Assembly: GCF_019097595.1 (NCBI RefSeq)
Contig: NC_080717.1
Span: 24,344,376-24,408,375, forward strand
Reading direction: 5' to 3'
DNA length: 64,000 nucleotides
DNA from: Hemibagrus wyckioides
Lineage: Eukaryota > Chordata > Actinopteri > Siluriformes > Bagridae
Positions 34,205 through 47,367 of this stretch are shown here, piece after piece (position 1 is the stretch's first letter; every line of letters starts with the position of its first letter). The notes below the pieces were generated by a model that was not told the DNA's origin, searched no databases, and saw only the letters and a program-made list of their open reading frames with translations. The position numbers were made by a program, and so were the translations under genes.

Positions 34205-35105
34205 CTTCCATATCAACATCTGATCATCATCTAATCCTAATATAATCTACATCCGATCTACATCTGATCCATGTCTGCGCTTTATCTGATCTACATCTAA
34301 TTAACGGGATCTACGTCTGAGCTATATCTGATTAACCTCTAGTTAACACCTGATCTATGTCTGATCTACTTCTGAGCTATATCTGATCTACATCTAATCA
34401 TCATCTAATCTATGCCTGACCTACATCTAATCTACATCTGATCTATGTCTTATCTAGGTGTGATCCTCAGCTAATCTTCACATAATCCACATCTGATCAA
34501 CATCGGATTGATATTTGATCAACATCTGAGCTATATCTGATCTACATCTAATCAATGCCTGATCTACGTCGGATCTACTTCTGAGCTACGTCTAATCCGC
34601 ATCCGATCTACGTCTGATCTTTGTCCAATCTTCGGCTAATCTACACATCATCTACATCTGATCAACCTCAGATTGATATCTGATTTACATCTTATCTACG
34701 TCTGATCTATGTCTGAGCTATATCTGATTTACATCCAATTAACATCTGATCTACTTCTGAGCTATACCGGATCTACAACTAATCATCATCTGATCTACGT
34801 CTGAGCAATATATGATCTACATGTAATCTACATCTAATCTACGTATGATCTGTGTCTGAGCTATATCTGATCTACATCCAATTAACATCTGATCTACTTC
34901 TGAGCTATATATGTTCTAAAACTAATCATTATCTGATCTACATTTGAGCAATATATGATCTACATCTAATCCATATCCAATCTACATCTGATCCTCTTCA
35001 CATAATCTACATCTGATCATCATCCGATTGACGTCTGACCTACGTCTGAGCTACTTCTGATCTACATCTAATCAACATCTGATCTTCACCGGATCTTCAA
35101 GCTAG
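34205..35105. repeat. Degenerate ATCTGATCTAC tandem array (left part)
   Basis: Dozens of 10-12 bp words (ATCTGATCTAC, ATCTAATCAAC, TCTGAGCTAT) follow one another, with a larger period of roughly 100-180 bp suggested by recurrence of 'CTTCTGAGCTATATCTGATC' near 34365, 34520, 34700 and 34895. Sequence divergence indicates an old array. The same words resume at 36321-36425 and 37970-38200, so later sequence interrupted it. Confidence 0.9.
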
Positions 35106-36320
<1,215 letters not shown>

Positions 36321-36419
36321 GATCTTCATCTAATCTACATCTGAACGATATACATCTGATCAACAGCCGATCCACTTCTAATATACATCTGATCTACATC
36401 TAATCAACCTCCGATCTAC

Positions 36420-36425
<6 letters not shown>
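36321..36425. repeat. Degenerate ATCTGATCTAC array (middle part)
   Basis: Words CATCTGATCTACATCTAATC and CACTTCTAATATACATCTG match the array at 34.2-35.1 kb. Confidence 0.85.
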
Positions 36426-36474
<49 letters not shown>

Positions 36475-36489
36475 CTACTACTACTACTA
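36426..36489. repeat. (TA)n-(TAC)n microsatellite at transposon insertion point
   Basis: About 23 TA units then TAC units, ending in the TA duplicated by the Tc1 insertion. TA repeats resume after the element (37954-37970). Confidence 0.9.
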
Positions 36490-37953
36490 CACTACTCACA
36501 AAAAGTTAAGGATATTTATTTTGGGTGAAATTTATGGAAAATGTAAAAAGTTCACGCTACAGTGATATCATGAAAGTAGGGCATTTAAGTAGAAGCATGC
36601 AATGGTGGTTTCCTCATCTCAAACAATTTATTGAAACAAAAGCCAACAACAGTGGTGGGTATACCACAACAAAAAATGTCAATGTCTCAATAATTTGTCA
36701 TGTGCCCTTGACCATCAATTACAGCTTGACAATGATGTCTCATGATGTTCACGAGTCGACTTTTTGTCTCCTGAGGCATGGCATTCCACTCTTCTTGAAG
36801 GGCGGCCCTCAGGTCATTGAGGTTCTGGGGTGCAGGGTTTTGAGCCTCTACATGGCAACTCAGCTGATCCCATAGGTTTTCTATGGGATTCAGGTCTGGA
36901 GAAAGTGCAGGCCACTCCATCTGAGGTACCCCAGCCTCCAGCAGCCGTTCCCTACTGATGCGACCTCGATGAGCTGGAGCATTGTCATCCATGAAGATGA
37001 AATTAGGCCTGTGTTGTTCATGCAGGGGCACAATGACTGGATTAATGGTGTTATTCAGGTAGTATTGGCTTGTCACTGTAGCATTCACAAGATGTAGGGC
37101 AGTTCTGTATTGAGTGGACACACCTGCCCAGACTGTAACACCACCACAACAGTGGCTGATGCATAGCGCTCTCCTTGACGTCTCCAACATCTTTGGCGGC
37201 CATCATTTCTGCTCAACGTGAATCGACTTTCATCAGAGAACAGCACTGAGGCCCACTGGTCCCTCGTCCAGCGTAAATGCTCCCTGGCCTGGTGGTGTGG
37301 TCAGGTACCCTTGCAGGTCGTCTAGCACGCAGACCACGCTGATGTAAACGGTTTCGAATGGTCTGACGTGACACTTGGGTGCCTCTCACCTCCCTTAAAT
37401 GTGCCTGGAGTTGAGTGGCATTCATCATCCGGTTCGGCAGGGCACCGTTTACAATGAAGCGGTCATCAACGTGGGATGTGGCCAAAGGACGTCCACTTCT
37501 ATGCCTTTCTGTGACTCTTCCAGTCTCTCTGTGTCTCTGTCGTATCCTGCTGATGACACTCTGTGACACTCTAAGCTCAGTGGTCACTTCCCTCTGAGAA
37601 CATCCTGTTTGAAGCCTCACAATGGCGAGGTACTGTTGATCAATTGTTAGGTGTGGTCTTGGTCTCATGATGTCAAAATGTGAACAGCATGATGAAGAGG
37701 ACTGTTTAAATACCAATTCTAATTGAACCAGAAAATGTATTGGTCGATTCATGGATCAAACACCAGTTGTGAATTTTGTCGTTAAGAACAGCAAGTTATG
37801 CAAAAAGTACTGAAACACTGAACAGTTGGACATGTGCATTCAGAAGTGTAGAGAAGGTCAAATGGAGTTCACCTGGAAAGGTTATAGTGCATTTTAGGTG
37901 CATCCTGAAATTTCACCCGAAAGCCGAATATCCTTAACTTTTTGTGAGTAGTG
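36490..37953 (-). mobile_element. Tc1-type (DD34E) DNA transposon, nearly full length
   Basis: Inverted terminal repeats begin CACTACTCACAAAAAGTTAA at both ends (36490 on +; 37953 on -) and remain similar into the GGGTGAAATTT block. TA duplications flank it at 36488-36489 and 37954-37955. The length of 1464 bp fits intact Tc1-like elements of fish. The transposase gene lies on the minus strand and covers almost the entire interior, but it is broken by two frameshifts, so the copy is immobile by itself, although its ends could still be used in trans. It inserted in a TA microsatellite within the ATCTGATCTAC array, so it is younger than both. Confidence 0.95.
36687..37668 (-). pseudogene. Frameshifted Tc1-like transposase
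   Basis: Cut-and-paste transposase of the Tc1 family acting on the element's ends in the nucleus. Minus strand: the likely start is the Met of MRPRPHLT (codon 37666-37668), chosen over the upstream Met at 37752 because family proteins start near this motif. An N-terminal helix-turn-helix paired-like domain follows (TGCSQREVTTELRVSQSVISR, then GRPLAT). The first catalytic Asp sits in FSDESRF (Asp codon 37232-37234), the second in FMDDNAPAH, and Glu in LNPIENLW, with 34 residues between the last two. These three blocks lie in three different frames, giving shifts near 37290-37310 and 37140-37165. The catalytic triad is therefore all present at DNA level, but no intact protein can be made. Confidence 0.93.
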
Positions 37954-37955
37954 TA

Positions 37956-38200
37956 TATATATATATATATGTATGTATATGATATGATCCGGTCTATGTC
38001 TGATCTATTTCTGAACAATATCTGATCTACATCTAAATCAACATCTGACCAACTTCTCATACATATCTGATCTACATCTAATCAACATCCGATCTACATC
38101 TAAGCTATATTTGATCTACATCTAGTCAACATCTGATCTATGTCTGATCTACTTCAGAGCTATATCTTATCTACATCTGATCAACATCCGATCTGGTCTG
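37956..38200. repeat. Degenerate ATCTGATCTAC array (right part)
   Basis: After a short TA run, words such as ATGTCTGATCTATTTCTGA and CATCTAATCAACATC continue the array interrupted by the Tc1 element. Confidence 0.85.
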
Positions 38201-39130
38201 TTTCTGGTGATCTGCTTCACAATTTCAGAAAACAGTTCTCGTTTATTGCTGCAATAAATGAAAAAATAAAAGAATAGAAACAATACTATAGATACTATAG
38301 AAACAATATATAAGTGGGGAAAAAAGCTTGTAACAGTTGTCCTAAAACCTCAAAATCTTAAAAAGCACAGAAGCACTTTACAGAGGGTCCAGTTCTGAAA
38401 AAACAAACAAACAAACAAACAAAAAAACACTATGGATGAGTGGTAATACAGGACAGTGCTGCTGCTTGGCCAGATGTCTCCAGACAGAGATCAATAAAAA
38501 TAAAGCATGCAGAAAGCTCTCGAGTATGAGACACGGCCATGTTCTGTCGTTTTTATGACGAGATGTGGTTTTAATGAGCAGGTCTCGGGTTATTTCACTG
38601 TGCTGTCGATACAGACGCTGACCTCTGACTGACCTCGGCTCTGTTTCCTCAGAGCTTGGATCATCCCACTGACCTCGGAGCTCCGGATTCATTTTCCACT
38701 TCTACAGTTGGCAGTGTGTGGAAGTCTGTGGTTAAAGGGAAATCCACTCCTTCACCTCATGGAGAGCTCTGCAGTAATCACACCAAGGGCCGTTACACGC
38801 TGATGAGGTCACAGCAGACGAGAGCAGTGTCCACTTGTGCCACAGAGAGAGCAGTGTGAGATGATGCGATTGACCTTGGTGATGAAGGTCCAGTCACGAG
38901 AACGTCATCATTTTCATTTACCGCTGATTTGTGATGCATTTGATTTTACAATAGAGACAATAATCAAGAACCTGTTCAAGTTAAAGCTTTAACTCATTCT
39001 AACAAAGCGCTGACACTGGAGACTCCTTCCTTAAAAAAAAACAAAAAAACATTTACCCTATAGAGAACCTTTAGATCCATTTATTATTAGAGAACCATCT
39101 GCTGTTCGTCATTTAAATAAAAATAATAAT
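38201..39130. other. Unique spacer, no gene seen
   Basis: Contains (AAAC)n at 38398-38425 and a dispersed repeat at 38975-39045. Frames at 38.4-38.9 kb lack domains. Confidence 0.5.
38975..39045 (+). repeat. Dispersed repeat copy (GGAGTCTCCAGT family)
   Basis: AAAGCTTTAACTCATTC, then GCGCTGACACTGGAGACTCC and TTCCTTAAAAAA, the + orientation of the family, ending in an A-rich stretch. Confidence 0.6.
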
Positions 39131-40096
39131 ACATTTTTTTGTCATTTTTGTCCATATAATCCTATTTATAACCCCACTCTCTGTGTTTATAATGATTTAT
39201 AATCCCACTCTCTATGTTTATAATGATTTATAATCCCACTCTCTGGTGTTTATAATGATTTATAATCCCACTCTCTGTGTTTATAATGATTTATAATCCC
39301 ACTCTCTGTGTTTATAATGATTTATAATCCCACTCTCTGTGTTTATAATGATTTATAATCCCACTCTCTGGTGTTTATAATGATTTATAATCCCACTCTC
39401 TGTGTTTATAATGATTTATAATCCCACTCTCTGTGTTTATAATGATTTATAATCCCACTCTCTGTGTTTATAATGATTTATAATCCCACTCTCTGGTGTT
39501 TATAATGATTTATAATCCCACTCTCTGTGTTTATAATGATTTATAATCCCACTCTCTGTGTTTATAATGATTTATAATCCCACTCTCTGGTGTTTATAAT
39601 GATTTATAATCCCACTCTCTGGTGTTTATAATGATTTATAATCCCACTCTCTGTGTTTATAATGATTTATAATCCCACTCTCTGTGTTTATAATGATTTA
39701 TAATCCCACTCTCTGTGTTTATAATGATTTATAATCCCACTCTCTGGTGTTTATAATGATTTATAATCCCACTCTCTGGTGTTTATAATGATTTATAATC
39801 CCACTCTCTGGTGTTTATAATGATTTATAATCCCACTCTCTGTGTTTATAATGATTTATAATCCCACTCTCTGTGTTTATAATGATTTATAATCCCACTC
39901 TCTGTGTTTATAATGATTTATAATCCCACTCTCTGTGTTTATAATGATTTATAATCCCACTCTCTGGTGTTTATAATGATTTATAATCCCACTCTCTGGT
40001 GTTTATAATGATTTATAATCCCACTCTCTGGTGTTTATAATGATTTATAATCCCACTCTCTGTGTTTATAATGATTTATAATCCACTCTCTGGTGT
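39131..40096. repeat. 31-bp minisatellite array (~30 copies)
   Basis: Unit TTTATAATGATTTATAATCC + CACTCTCTGTG (31 bp), with a 32-bp variant where GTG is replaced by GGTGTT. Copies are almost identical, so expansion or homogenisation is recent. The 31- and 32-bp variants appear in patterned blocks (for example three 32-mers in a row near 39735-39830 and again near 39965-40060), which indicates duplication of a block of about seven units. Confidence 0.97.
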
Positions 40097-41509
40097 CAGA
40101 TGAGAATGAGGTTCCCTTTTCAGTCTGGTTTTCTTCCTCAGGGAGTTTTTTTCTTCACTACCATCCCCTCTGACTCGCTCTTCAGGGATACATTTCCAGG
40201 TTTTATAAGTTATATCCTGAATTTCTATATTTCTGTAAATCAGCTTTGTGACGATGCAACTGCTAAAAGCTCTCTACACATAAAATGGGAGTGAACTGAA
40301 AACGAATCAACTCTTTCTGACCAATCAGAATCCAGAAGTCAGCAGCGCTGCTTTTTAACACTTCTAGCTTTGTGTGATTTTATTGGAGGTTAATATGGAA
40401 AAAAGTAATGATGAGTACAAATATGACACGTGGCATTTTAGAAAGAAAAAAGAAAAGAAAAAGGTGTGTGTGTGTGTTTGTGTGTGTGTGTAAAATAAAC
40501 ATATGCTTGGATTTGCATATTATTAATGTTGTGCAAAAAAAAAAAAAACAGACCTGTCCTTGAAGGTAACTTAAAAAGGAAAAGAAAGGAAGAAAAGAAA
40601 AGAAAAGAAAAGAAAAGAAAGAAGTGCTTGGGGAAGTGAGCTGCCCTTCAAACTATTAATTTACACTCCCAGAGGTCGTTCTGAGCTTCATAAATCTAAT
40701 AAGAGTGTGGGAGAGAGGCAGTGTGGGTAATACATAACTCTTTGTTTATGGTAGAAAGCGACAGGATGGAGTGCGGTGTAATATGGATGAGGAGGGACGT
40801 GGAAGAGGAAGCGGATTATACCGAGGAAAAACAACACACTGCGAGCAGGATGGATGAGTCTAAAAAATCCTACAGGATGATAAACATTTAGATTGTAAAA
40901 ATACAGATTTGTTTGTCAGAGCGAGTGTTACTGCAGTGCCATCAATGTGAAACAGGAAGTGACATCATTACGGGTTATTTTGCGCTCTTTATCGCAAAGT
41001 CAAAGTCTCTTTCGTTCCTCGTAAGCGCTCTAGCGAAGAATTCTATTTCTGTTGGTTCGTGTTCATCCAGGAGTTTTATCATCGCTACTTCACTGCGTCT
41101 CTGATTGATTGATTGATTTTAAATCACAAAACCGTCCATCATATACAGTTTTATGGCCATAAACAACATTAAAATGAATCAAATGTCAGTTTCTGAGTCA
41201 CTTCACGCATCCGTTTCAGTCAGCTCGGTCCTGGTCTCGGTACCGTTTCTATAGTGACGGCTTGTTCACGGGGACATACTGAAGTTTTTGTTGTTTGTTT
41301 AACGTGTAGGGAAGGAGTCCAGTGTCAGAGGAAAGACTGTAAGCTTTCATTAATTCAGTAACATGACAAACTTGTTTCTCTTTTTCTCTTTCTCTTCTCA
41401 ACACAAATCTCTTAAACCCTTCAGCGGCTCTTAATTATAAGATTTATTTATCTTATTTATAACATTTTCTTCCCTGTAAAGGTTTGATGTGCCGTGTCCC
41501 AGACTCCTG

Positions 41510-41545
<36 letters not shown>

Positions 41546-41893
41546 TTTGGTTTTTCTCCTGTTTTCTTCTCCACTCACAGGCTGTTTTACAGCAGAAACC
41601 CAAGCCTCCCTGAGCATATCCCATCTGCTCGTAATCACACGCTCTCGCCCTATTATTTTCCCCAATAAAAAAACAAAAAAACACGCGAGCGTCCTGATTG
41701 ATCAGTCTCTTCAAGAGCTCACCGACCCCAGATCCCTGAGGGATGTGGCGCAATCTCTCCGATAAATGAAAGACAAGAAACTAAACGTGAACGCGGGAGG
41801 AGTGTGGAGTAAACGATCCGCAGTGGCTCCGGGACCAGGAGCAGAACGACACGTTGTGAAACGTGGAGACAGATGGAGAGGAGAAACCCGAGA

Positions 41894-41949
<56 letters not shown>

Positions 41950-42562
41950 GGACTATCAGAGGAGGTTTTATCGTCTTCCATTTCATAAGAATGGAGGAAG
42001 ATCGATGTGAAATTAACGACGGTCTGGTAAACGTGTGGAGAGAAAAACAAGTGGCCGCTTGAAGGAGTCTAACTTAATTACTGCTGTATTACACTCCTAA
42101 TTAATGTGCTCGCTCCCGGAGGAAACTAATCAATACAACAGTTAGAGAGTACACTCCAAGCGTGAGGGGGACTCTCAACAAACACACACACACACACCAT
42201 CTCATTACTAATCATATCCTTTCGGAAACGGTGTCTTGGGGTCGGGAATCGCCGCAAAGCTGGAAAATCGTTCTCGGATGTTGTTAGAAAAGGAATAAAC
42301 GAGTGTTTATTTGTTTTATCGTTAGATTCGTAAAGACATCAGAACCGCTGAGCCGGGGGAAGCGATGATATAAAGAAACCAGACGGCAGATTTGTTGCTT
42401 GGATGTGAAAGGAGAAGAAACCAGAACATCAACAATACGAACAGAACAATAAACAATAAAGGAGGAAAACGCATCCATCTAAAAGTAATGGCACCCCTCT
42501 CCAGATTCTAGGCGTGGTTAAGGATGGCGATTAAACACAGCTGACGTAGTGTGAGGTCTGAT
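40097..42562. other. Unique spacer with simple repeats
   Basis: No gene supported. Microsatellites: TG at 40462-40492, GAAAA units at 40578-40622, CT at 41510-41543, GA at 41897-41950, CA at 42183-42198. The island 40630-40790 is a candidate conserved non-coding stretch. A short dispersed-repeat fragment (GACCAATCAGAATCC) lies at 40318. Confidence 0.45.
41230..41350 (-). repeat. Dispersed repeat copy (GGAGTCTCCAGT family)
   Basis: CCGTTTCTATAGTGACGG and then TTTGTTTAACGTGTAGGGAA and GGAGTCCAGTGTCAGAGG; the same order is seen in part at 44610-44670 (TTTGTTTAACAAGTATGGAA). Confidence 0.6.
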
Positions 42563-44345
42563 ATTCAATTCAATTCAATTTATGTTTTGTATAGCGCTTT
42601 TAACAAAGAGCATTGTCTCAAAGCAGCTTTACATGAGAAACAACATAAGAAAACAACAAACATATAAACAGACAAACAGACAAACAGTCCTAGATGTTAT
42701 CCCAAGTGAGCAAGCCTGAGGTGACTGAGGCGACTGTGGCAAGGAAAAACTCCCTTAGATGGTAAGAGGAAGAAACCTTGAGAGGAACCAGACTCAAAAG
42801 GGAACCCATCCTCATTTGGGTGACAATTGTGTGATGCAGATACAGCATGTGTATAGTGTTATGTAAGTCAATAAGGAGGTTGTTGTCCACAGCGCTGCTT
42901 GAATATCCCAATCCTCACAAGCAGAACCCGACTGGAGCTGGTCCATCTCCGGATGCCACTGGAGCCGGCACAGTCTCTGTATGCCTCGGGATGGGTAGAA
43001 GAAGGGAAACAATGGAACAGCATTAGCGTAGCTGCTGTTCATAATATTAGCAGTACTAGATGATAATGTGCATTTAATCAGATGTACTTGGGCACAAGGT
43101 TAAGGGAAGTGTTAGTCAGGAAGACTATTCCAAAGTTTTGGAGCTAAATATGAAAACGCTCTACCCCCTTTTGTGGACTTTGATATTCTGGGAACTACTA
43201 GAAGTCTGGAATTTTGTGATCTTAAAGAGCGTGGTGGATTGTAACGTGTTAGGAGACTGGACAGATAGGTGGGAGCTAAACCAATTAGAGCCTTGTATGT
43301 GAGTAGAGCTAATTTATAGTCAATTCTAAACTTCACAGGTAGCCAGTGCAGGGATGATAATATTGGGGTTATATGATCAAATTTTCATGATCTGGTAAGA
43401 ACTCTGGCGGCTGCATTCTGGACTAACTGTAGCTTGTTTATTGAAGATGCAGGACAACCACCTAGTAATGCATTACAATAGTCCAGTCTGGAGGTCAGGA
43501 ATGCATGAACTAGTTTTTCTGCATCAGATACAGATAAAATGTTCCTAAGCTTGGCAATATTTCTAAGATGGAAGAAGGCTGTTTTTGTGATATTGGAAAT
43601 ATGATTTTCAAAGGATAAGTTGCTGTCTAATATTACGCCCAGGTCTTCCACTGTTGAGATAGTAGTAACAGTGCATCCTTCTAGATGCAAGCTGAATTGT
43701 GAGAGCTTCTGTGTACTAGTTTTTGGGCCAATAAGTAATATCTCTGTCTTATCAGGATTTAATAATAAGAAATTATCAGTCATCCAATCTCTAATATCTT
43801 TAACACACTCAGTTAGTCTAGACAAATTACATATTTCATCTGGTTTTGATGAAATATATAGCTGGGTATCATCGGCATAACAATGGAAACTAATCCCATG
43901 CCTTCTAATGATGTCACCCAATGGAAGCATTGCCTGTCCCTGCATACCTGTGTGATTTTGTAAGCGATCTATGAGAATATTATAATCTATAGTGTCGAAT
44001 GCAGCACTAAGATCAAGCAGGACTAAAATGGAGATGCAGCCTTGGTCCGAAGCTAAAAGCAGGTCATTTGTGATTTTAACTAGTGTAGATTCTGTACTAT
44101 GATGGGACCTAAAACCTGACTGAAATTCTTCATGGATAATGTTTTCCTGTAGGAAGGAACATAATTGGGCTGACAACACCTTTTCTAATATTTTAGATAT
44201 AAACAGAAGGTTTGAAATCGGTCTGTAATTTGATATTTCATCGGGGTCTAGCTTTGGTTTCTTAAGAAGAGGCTTAAGAAGATCTCCAGCTGTATATCCA
44301 ACAGCACGGAAATGTTTGGCAAAGTGATGTAAAGCCAAGCGTGTA
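42563..44345 (-). mobile_element. L2/Maui-type LINE, 5'-truncated
   Basis: On the minus strand it contains reverse-transcriptase coding sequence (44338-43112) followed by a 3' UTR ending in TGTAAAGCTGCTTTGAGACA, then AAAGCGCTATACAAAACATA and the short tail ATTGAATTGAATTGAAT, the usual end of this family in fish. The 5' part (endonuclease, N-terminal RT) is missing, as expected from incomplete reverse transcription. The coding region carries an internal deletion and at least one nonsense change, so the copy is inactive. Confidence 0.93.
43112..44338 (-). pseudogene. L2-type reverse transcriptase remnant
   Basis: Would reverse-transcribe its own mRNA at genomic target sites. Visible blocks: PDEISNYRPISNL near residue 32, SAAFDTID near 111 (RT motif A), YADDTQLY near 154 (catalytic motif C), then NPDKTEIL, VEDLGVILDSNLSFE and SRLDYCNALLGG. 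About 60-70 residues, including the usual GVPQGS-type motif B, are missing between residues 134 and 136, so a deletion joined the two sides in frame. After VLTRS an in-frame TGA (43385-43387) occurs; the same frame continues through HWLP to the C-terminal KSTKGGRAFSYLAPKLWNSLPD. The TGA is in a TCATGA context, consistent with CpG decay of an Arg codon. No Met start is real; the 5' end is truncated. Confidence 0.9.
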
Positions 44346-45233
44346 GCTTATGTACGTAAATCATGGAGCTGGCATCCGCAAAGACAGACAGTGTGTAAAA
44401 GCTAGCAGCATGCAGAGTTCGGAGACTAGCATAGAGAGCTAGGAACAGACAGAGACACGTCTCATTTTATAATTTAGATTTGTCTAAATTAAAAAGAAAA
44501 AACAAAACAACAAAAAAAGTTGGTCTTCATGCCATTTTTCACAGCTGACGCTCGACTAAAACAAAGAAATAACACAACAAAACAAAAACAGATTTAAAAA
44601 ACACAAGAAACGTGTTTGTTTAACAAGTATGGAAGGAGTCTCCAGTGTCAGAGGTAAAGCTTTCTGATATCTTCAGGACAGAGGAGTTTACACATCTTTA
44701 CTAAAGAGAGGCTGGTGGTGATGGACAGACTGTTACAGCAGAAGAGACAACAGGAACTGACGCACCAGTTTACTATAAATGGATAACCGTTCGTTAGTAG
44801 ACAAACAGTGCCAGCGACTGGATAATGTTAGGAAAAACAAAACAGTTACAGAAAATGAATCAGTTTATAAAGAGGTTGAACAGCAGCACACGCAGTGTTT
44901 TATTCCATTCTAATCCTAAACTCTGGAGGTTTATTCGAGGACGTGACCTGCAGCAAATGTGGCACATTTAGAGAAAGCCGCTAGAAAGTCCCAGGCACAA
45001 ACAGCTCACTTTATAAAATGTCAACGAGCCTCGAGGTCATGAGACGCTAATAAATCCCACACACGCTACTGATGCTAGGCTAATACAGAGCGTTTCAGAC
45101 AGAGACGTCCTTCTCCCTCAACACGCTCCTGCTGAACACTAACTCTCTGTCTTCTGCTCTCTGGGTTTAATGTCAGTGTCACGTAAAACATCGGGGAAAA
45201 ACAGGAGTTTACCTTCTCCACAGCGAGAACACA

Positions 45234-45264
<31 letters not shown>

Positions 45265-45889
45265 TAGACGGTCTGATCACAGCACAAGTGGGAAGAGAGA
45301 TTTACTTTGTCGAGGCGGAGTAAAAACTATGATGTTTTAGAAGGAAATCAGAAGGAGCCGCACTTCACTTCACTTCACTTCACTTCACTTCACTTAGCTG
45401 GAGTTAAATCCTCCGTCTGATTCTGTTTACTTTCTGTTAGAGGAATAAAACACTCACTGAACTTTTCCTTTTAGAGCCTTTTGTGTTTTTTTTGTGATCG
45501 TTTCAGCCAAAAATGCTTGATATTTAGAGAAAACTTTCTGAAAACACAAGCACAGGGATTCTTGTTTTAAGCTCCTCCCAGTAAAGACATGTCTGTGATG
45601 ACTTCCTGTGAGAGCTGTACTGGTGTGATGATGTCACACGCACATGACACAGGAACAAATCCAAAAATTGTAAATCGAATGGATGAAAATTCTATAAACA
45701 ACACGCCTTTGCAACGTCACAAATCAAACCATTTCTCTCTTTTCGGTGTTTAAACTTTAACCAGTTTCTCTTGTATTTCACAAGAACACAAAACTGATAA
45801 CATCTGAAATCAGCTGCTGAGAAATTCAACTTCAACAGGCTTTACCCTCAACTACACACACTGTATCCTCTGATTCCACCATGTTTCTG
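44346..45889. other. Unique spacer with simple repeats
   Basis: No gene supported. (TG)n at 45235-45260 and seven CACTT pentamers at 45363-45397. Confidence 0.5.
44610..44670 (-). repeat. Dispersed repeat copy (GGAGTCTCCAGT family)
   Basis: TTTGTTTAACAAGTATGGAA, GGAGTCTCCAGTGTCAGAGG, TAAAGCTTTC; the reverse complement of the order at 38975-39045. Confidence 0.6.
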
Positions 45890-46785
45890 ACTGACACGCC
45901 CACAACTGACACACCCACCACTAACGCCCACAACTGACACACCCACAACTGATACACCCGCAACTGACATTCTTCCAATAGACTCACCCCCAAATGACAT
46001 GCTCACAACTGACATGCTTCCAAATCACACACCTCCAACACACACCTCCAACTAACAGGCCATCATTTGACACACTCCCAACTGACACGCTTACAACAGG
46101 CATGGTTCCAGCTGACACACCTCCAACTGACACACCTCCAACTGACACACTCCCAAATCACACACCTCCAACTGACACACTCCCAAATCACACACCTCCA
46201 ACTGACACCCCCCAAAATCACACACCTCCAACTGACACACTCCCAAATCACACACCTCCAACTGACACACTCCCAAATCACACACCTCCAACTGACACAC
46301 TCCCAAATCACACACCTCCAACTGACACACTCCCAAATCACACACCTCCAACTGACACACTCCCAAATCACACACCTCCAACTGACACACTCCCAAATCA
46401 CACACCTCCAACTGACATGCTCACAACAGACAAGCTTCCAACTGACACACTCCCAAATCACACACCTCCAACTGACACACCTCCAACTGACACCCCCCGA
46501 AATCACACACCTCCAACTGACAGGCCATCATTTGACAGACTCCCAAATGACACGCTTTCAACAGACTTGCTTCCAGCTGACCCAAAACCCAAAATTGACA
46601 CACCTCCAACTGACTTGCCCAAAACTTACACACCTCCAACTGACACACCTCCAACTGACACGCCCCTAACTGACACACGTCCAACTGACTTGCCCAAAAC
46701 TTACACACCTCCAAATGACACACAGACTTCCACAGACACACATGCCAACAGACATGTCTCCAACTGACACACCTCCAGTGACCAC
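45890..46785. repeat. 15/30-bp CTCCAACTGACACAC minisatellite array
   Basis: The core is a 15-bp CTCCAACTGACACAC-like word. In 46140-46480 it alternates with CTCCCAAATCACACAC, giving a very regular 30-bp dimer (about 11 copies). The edges are degenerate (CACCCACAACTGACACGC and CAAAACTTACACACC). Because 15 and 30 are multiples of three, frames of up to 257 codons stay open on both strands; the encoded Thr/Pro-rich decapeptide (NHTPPTDTLP) has no splice or start context, so I consider it non-coding. Confidence 0.95.
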
Positions 46786-47126
46786 GCCCCCAGCTGACCC
46801 CTTTGCGGAGGTGTTCAACTTGTAAATACGTTCTCTCTGACACGACTGAAACGCCCCACACAGCTCAGTGTCCTGAGGGAAACACATCACTCGGCAGAGT
46901 TAGCTAGCTAGCTAAAGTTCACCAAAAATGAACACATGTTGAATACAATATTTTCAACATCGTCCTCTAAAGTAGGTTGGAGGTGGAAAAAATAATATAT
47001 CATTTTTTTTCCCGCTATAGCTCTGTCTAATTACACACACACTCACTCACACTAAGGTGTAGAAATAAAGAGAGTGATTATCGTCTCTGATCAGCTGCTG
47101 GGACGCGGTGCAGGAGATTTACATTT

Positions 47127-47164
<38 letters not shown>

Positions 47165-47314
47165 TAATTGTTCTTGCTAGCTGTGAGTTCAGATCTTGAA
47201 CAGACTCCCACAAGACTGAAACTGAAGCGTGTGCAATTAGACGTCAGGTTTAGCGGTAATTAAAAAAAAAAGAACAAAAAACAAACCTTAATATACAATC
47301 TAAATGTAGAACAG

Positions 47315-47367
<53 letters not shown>

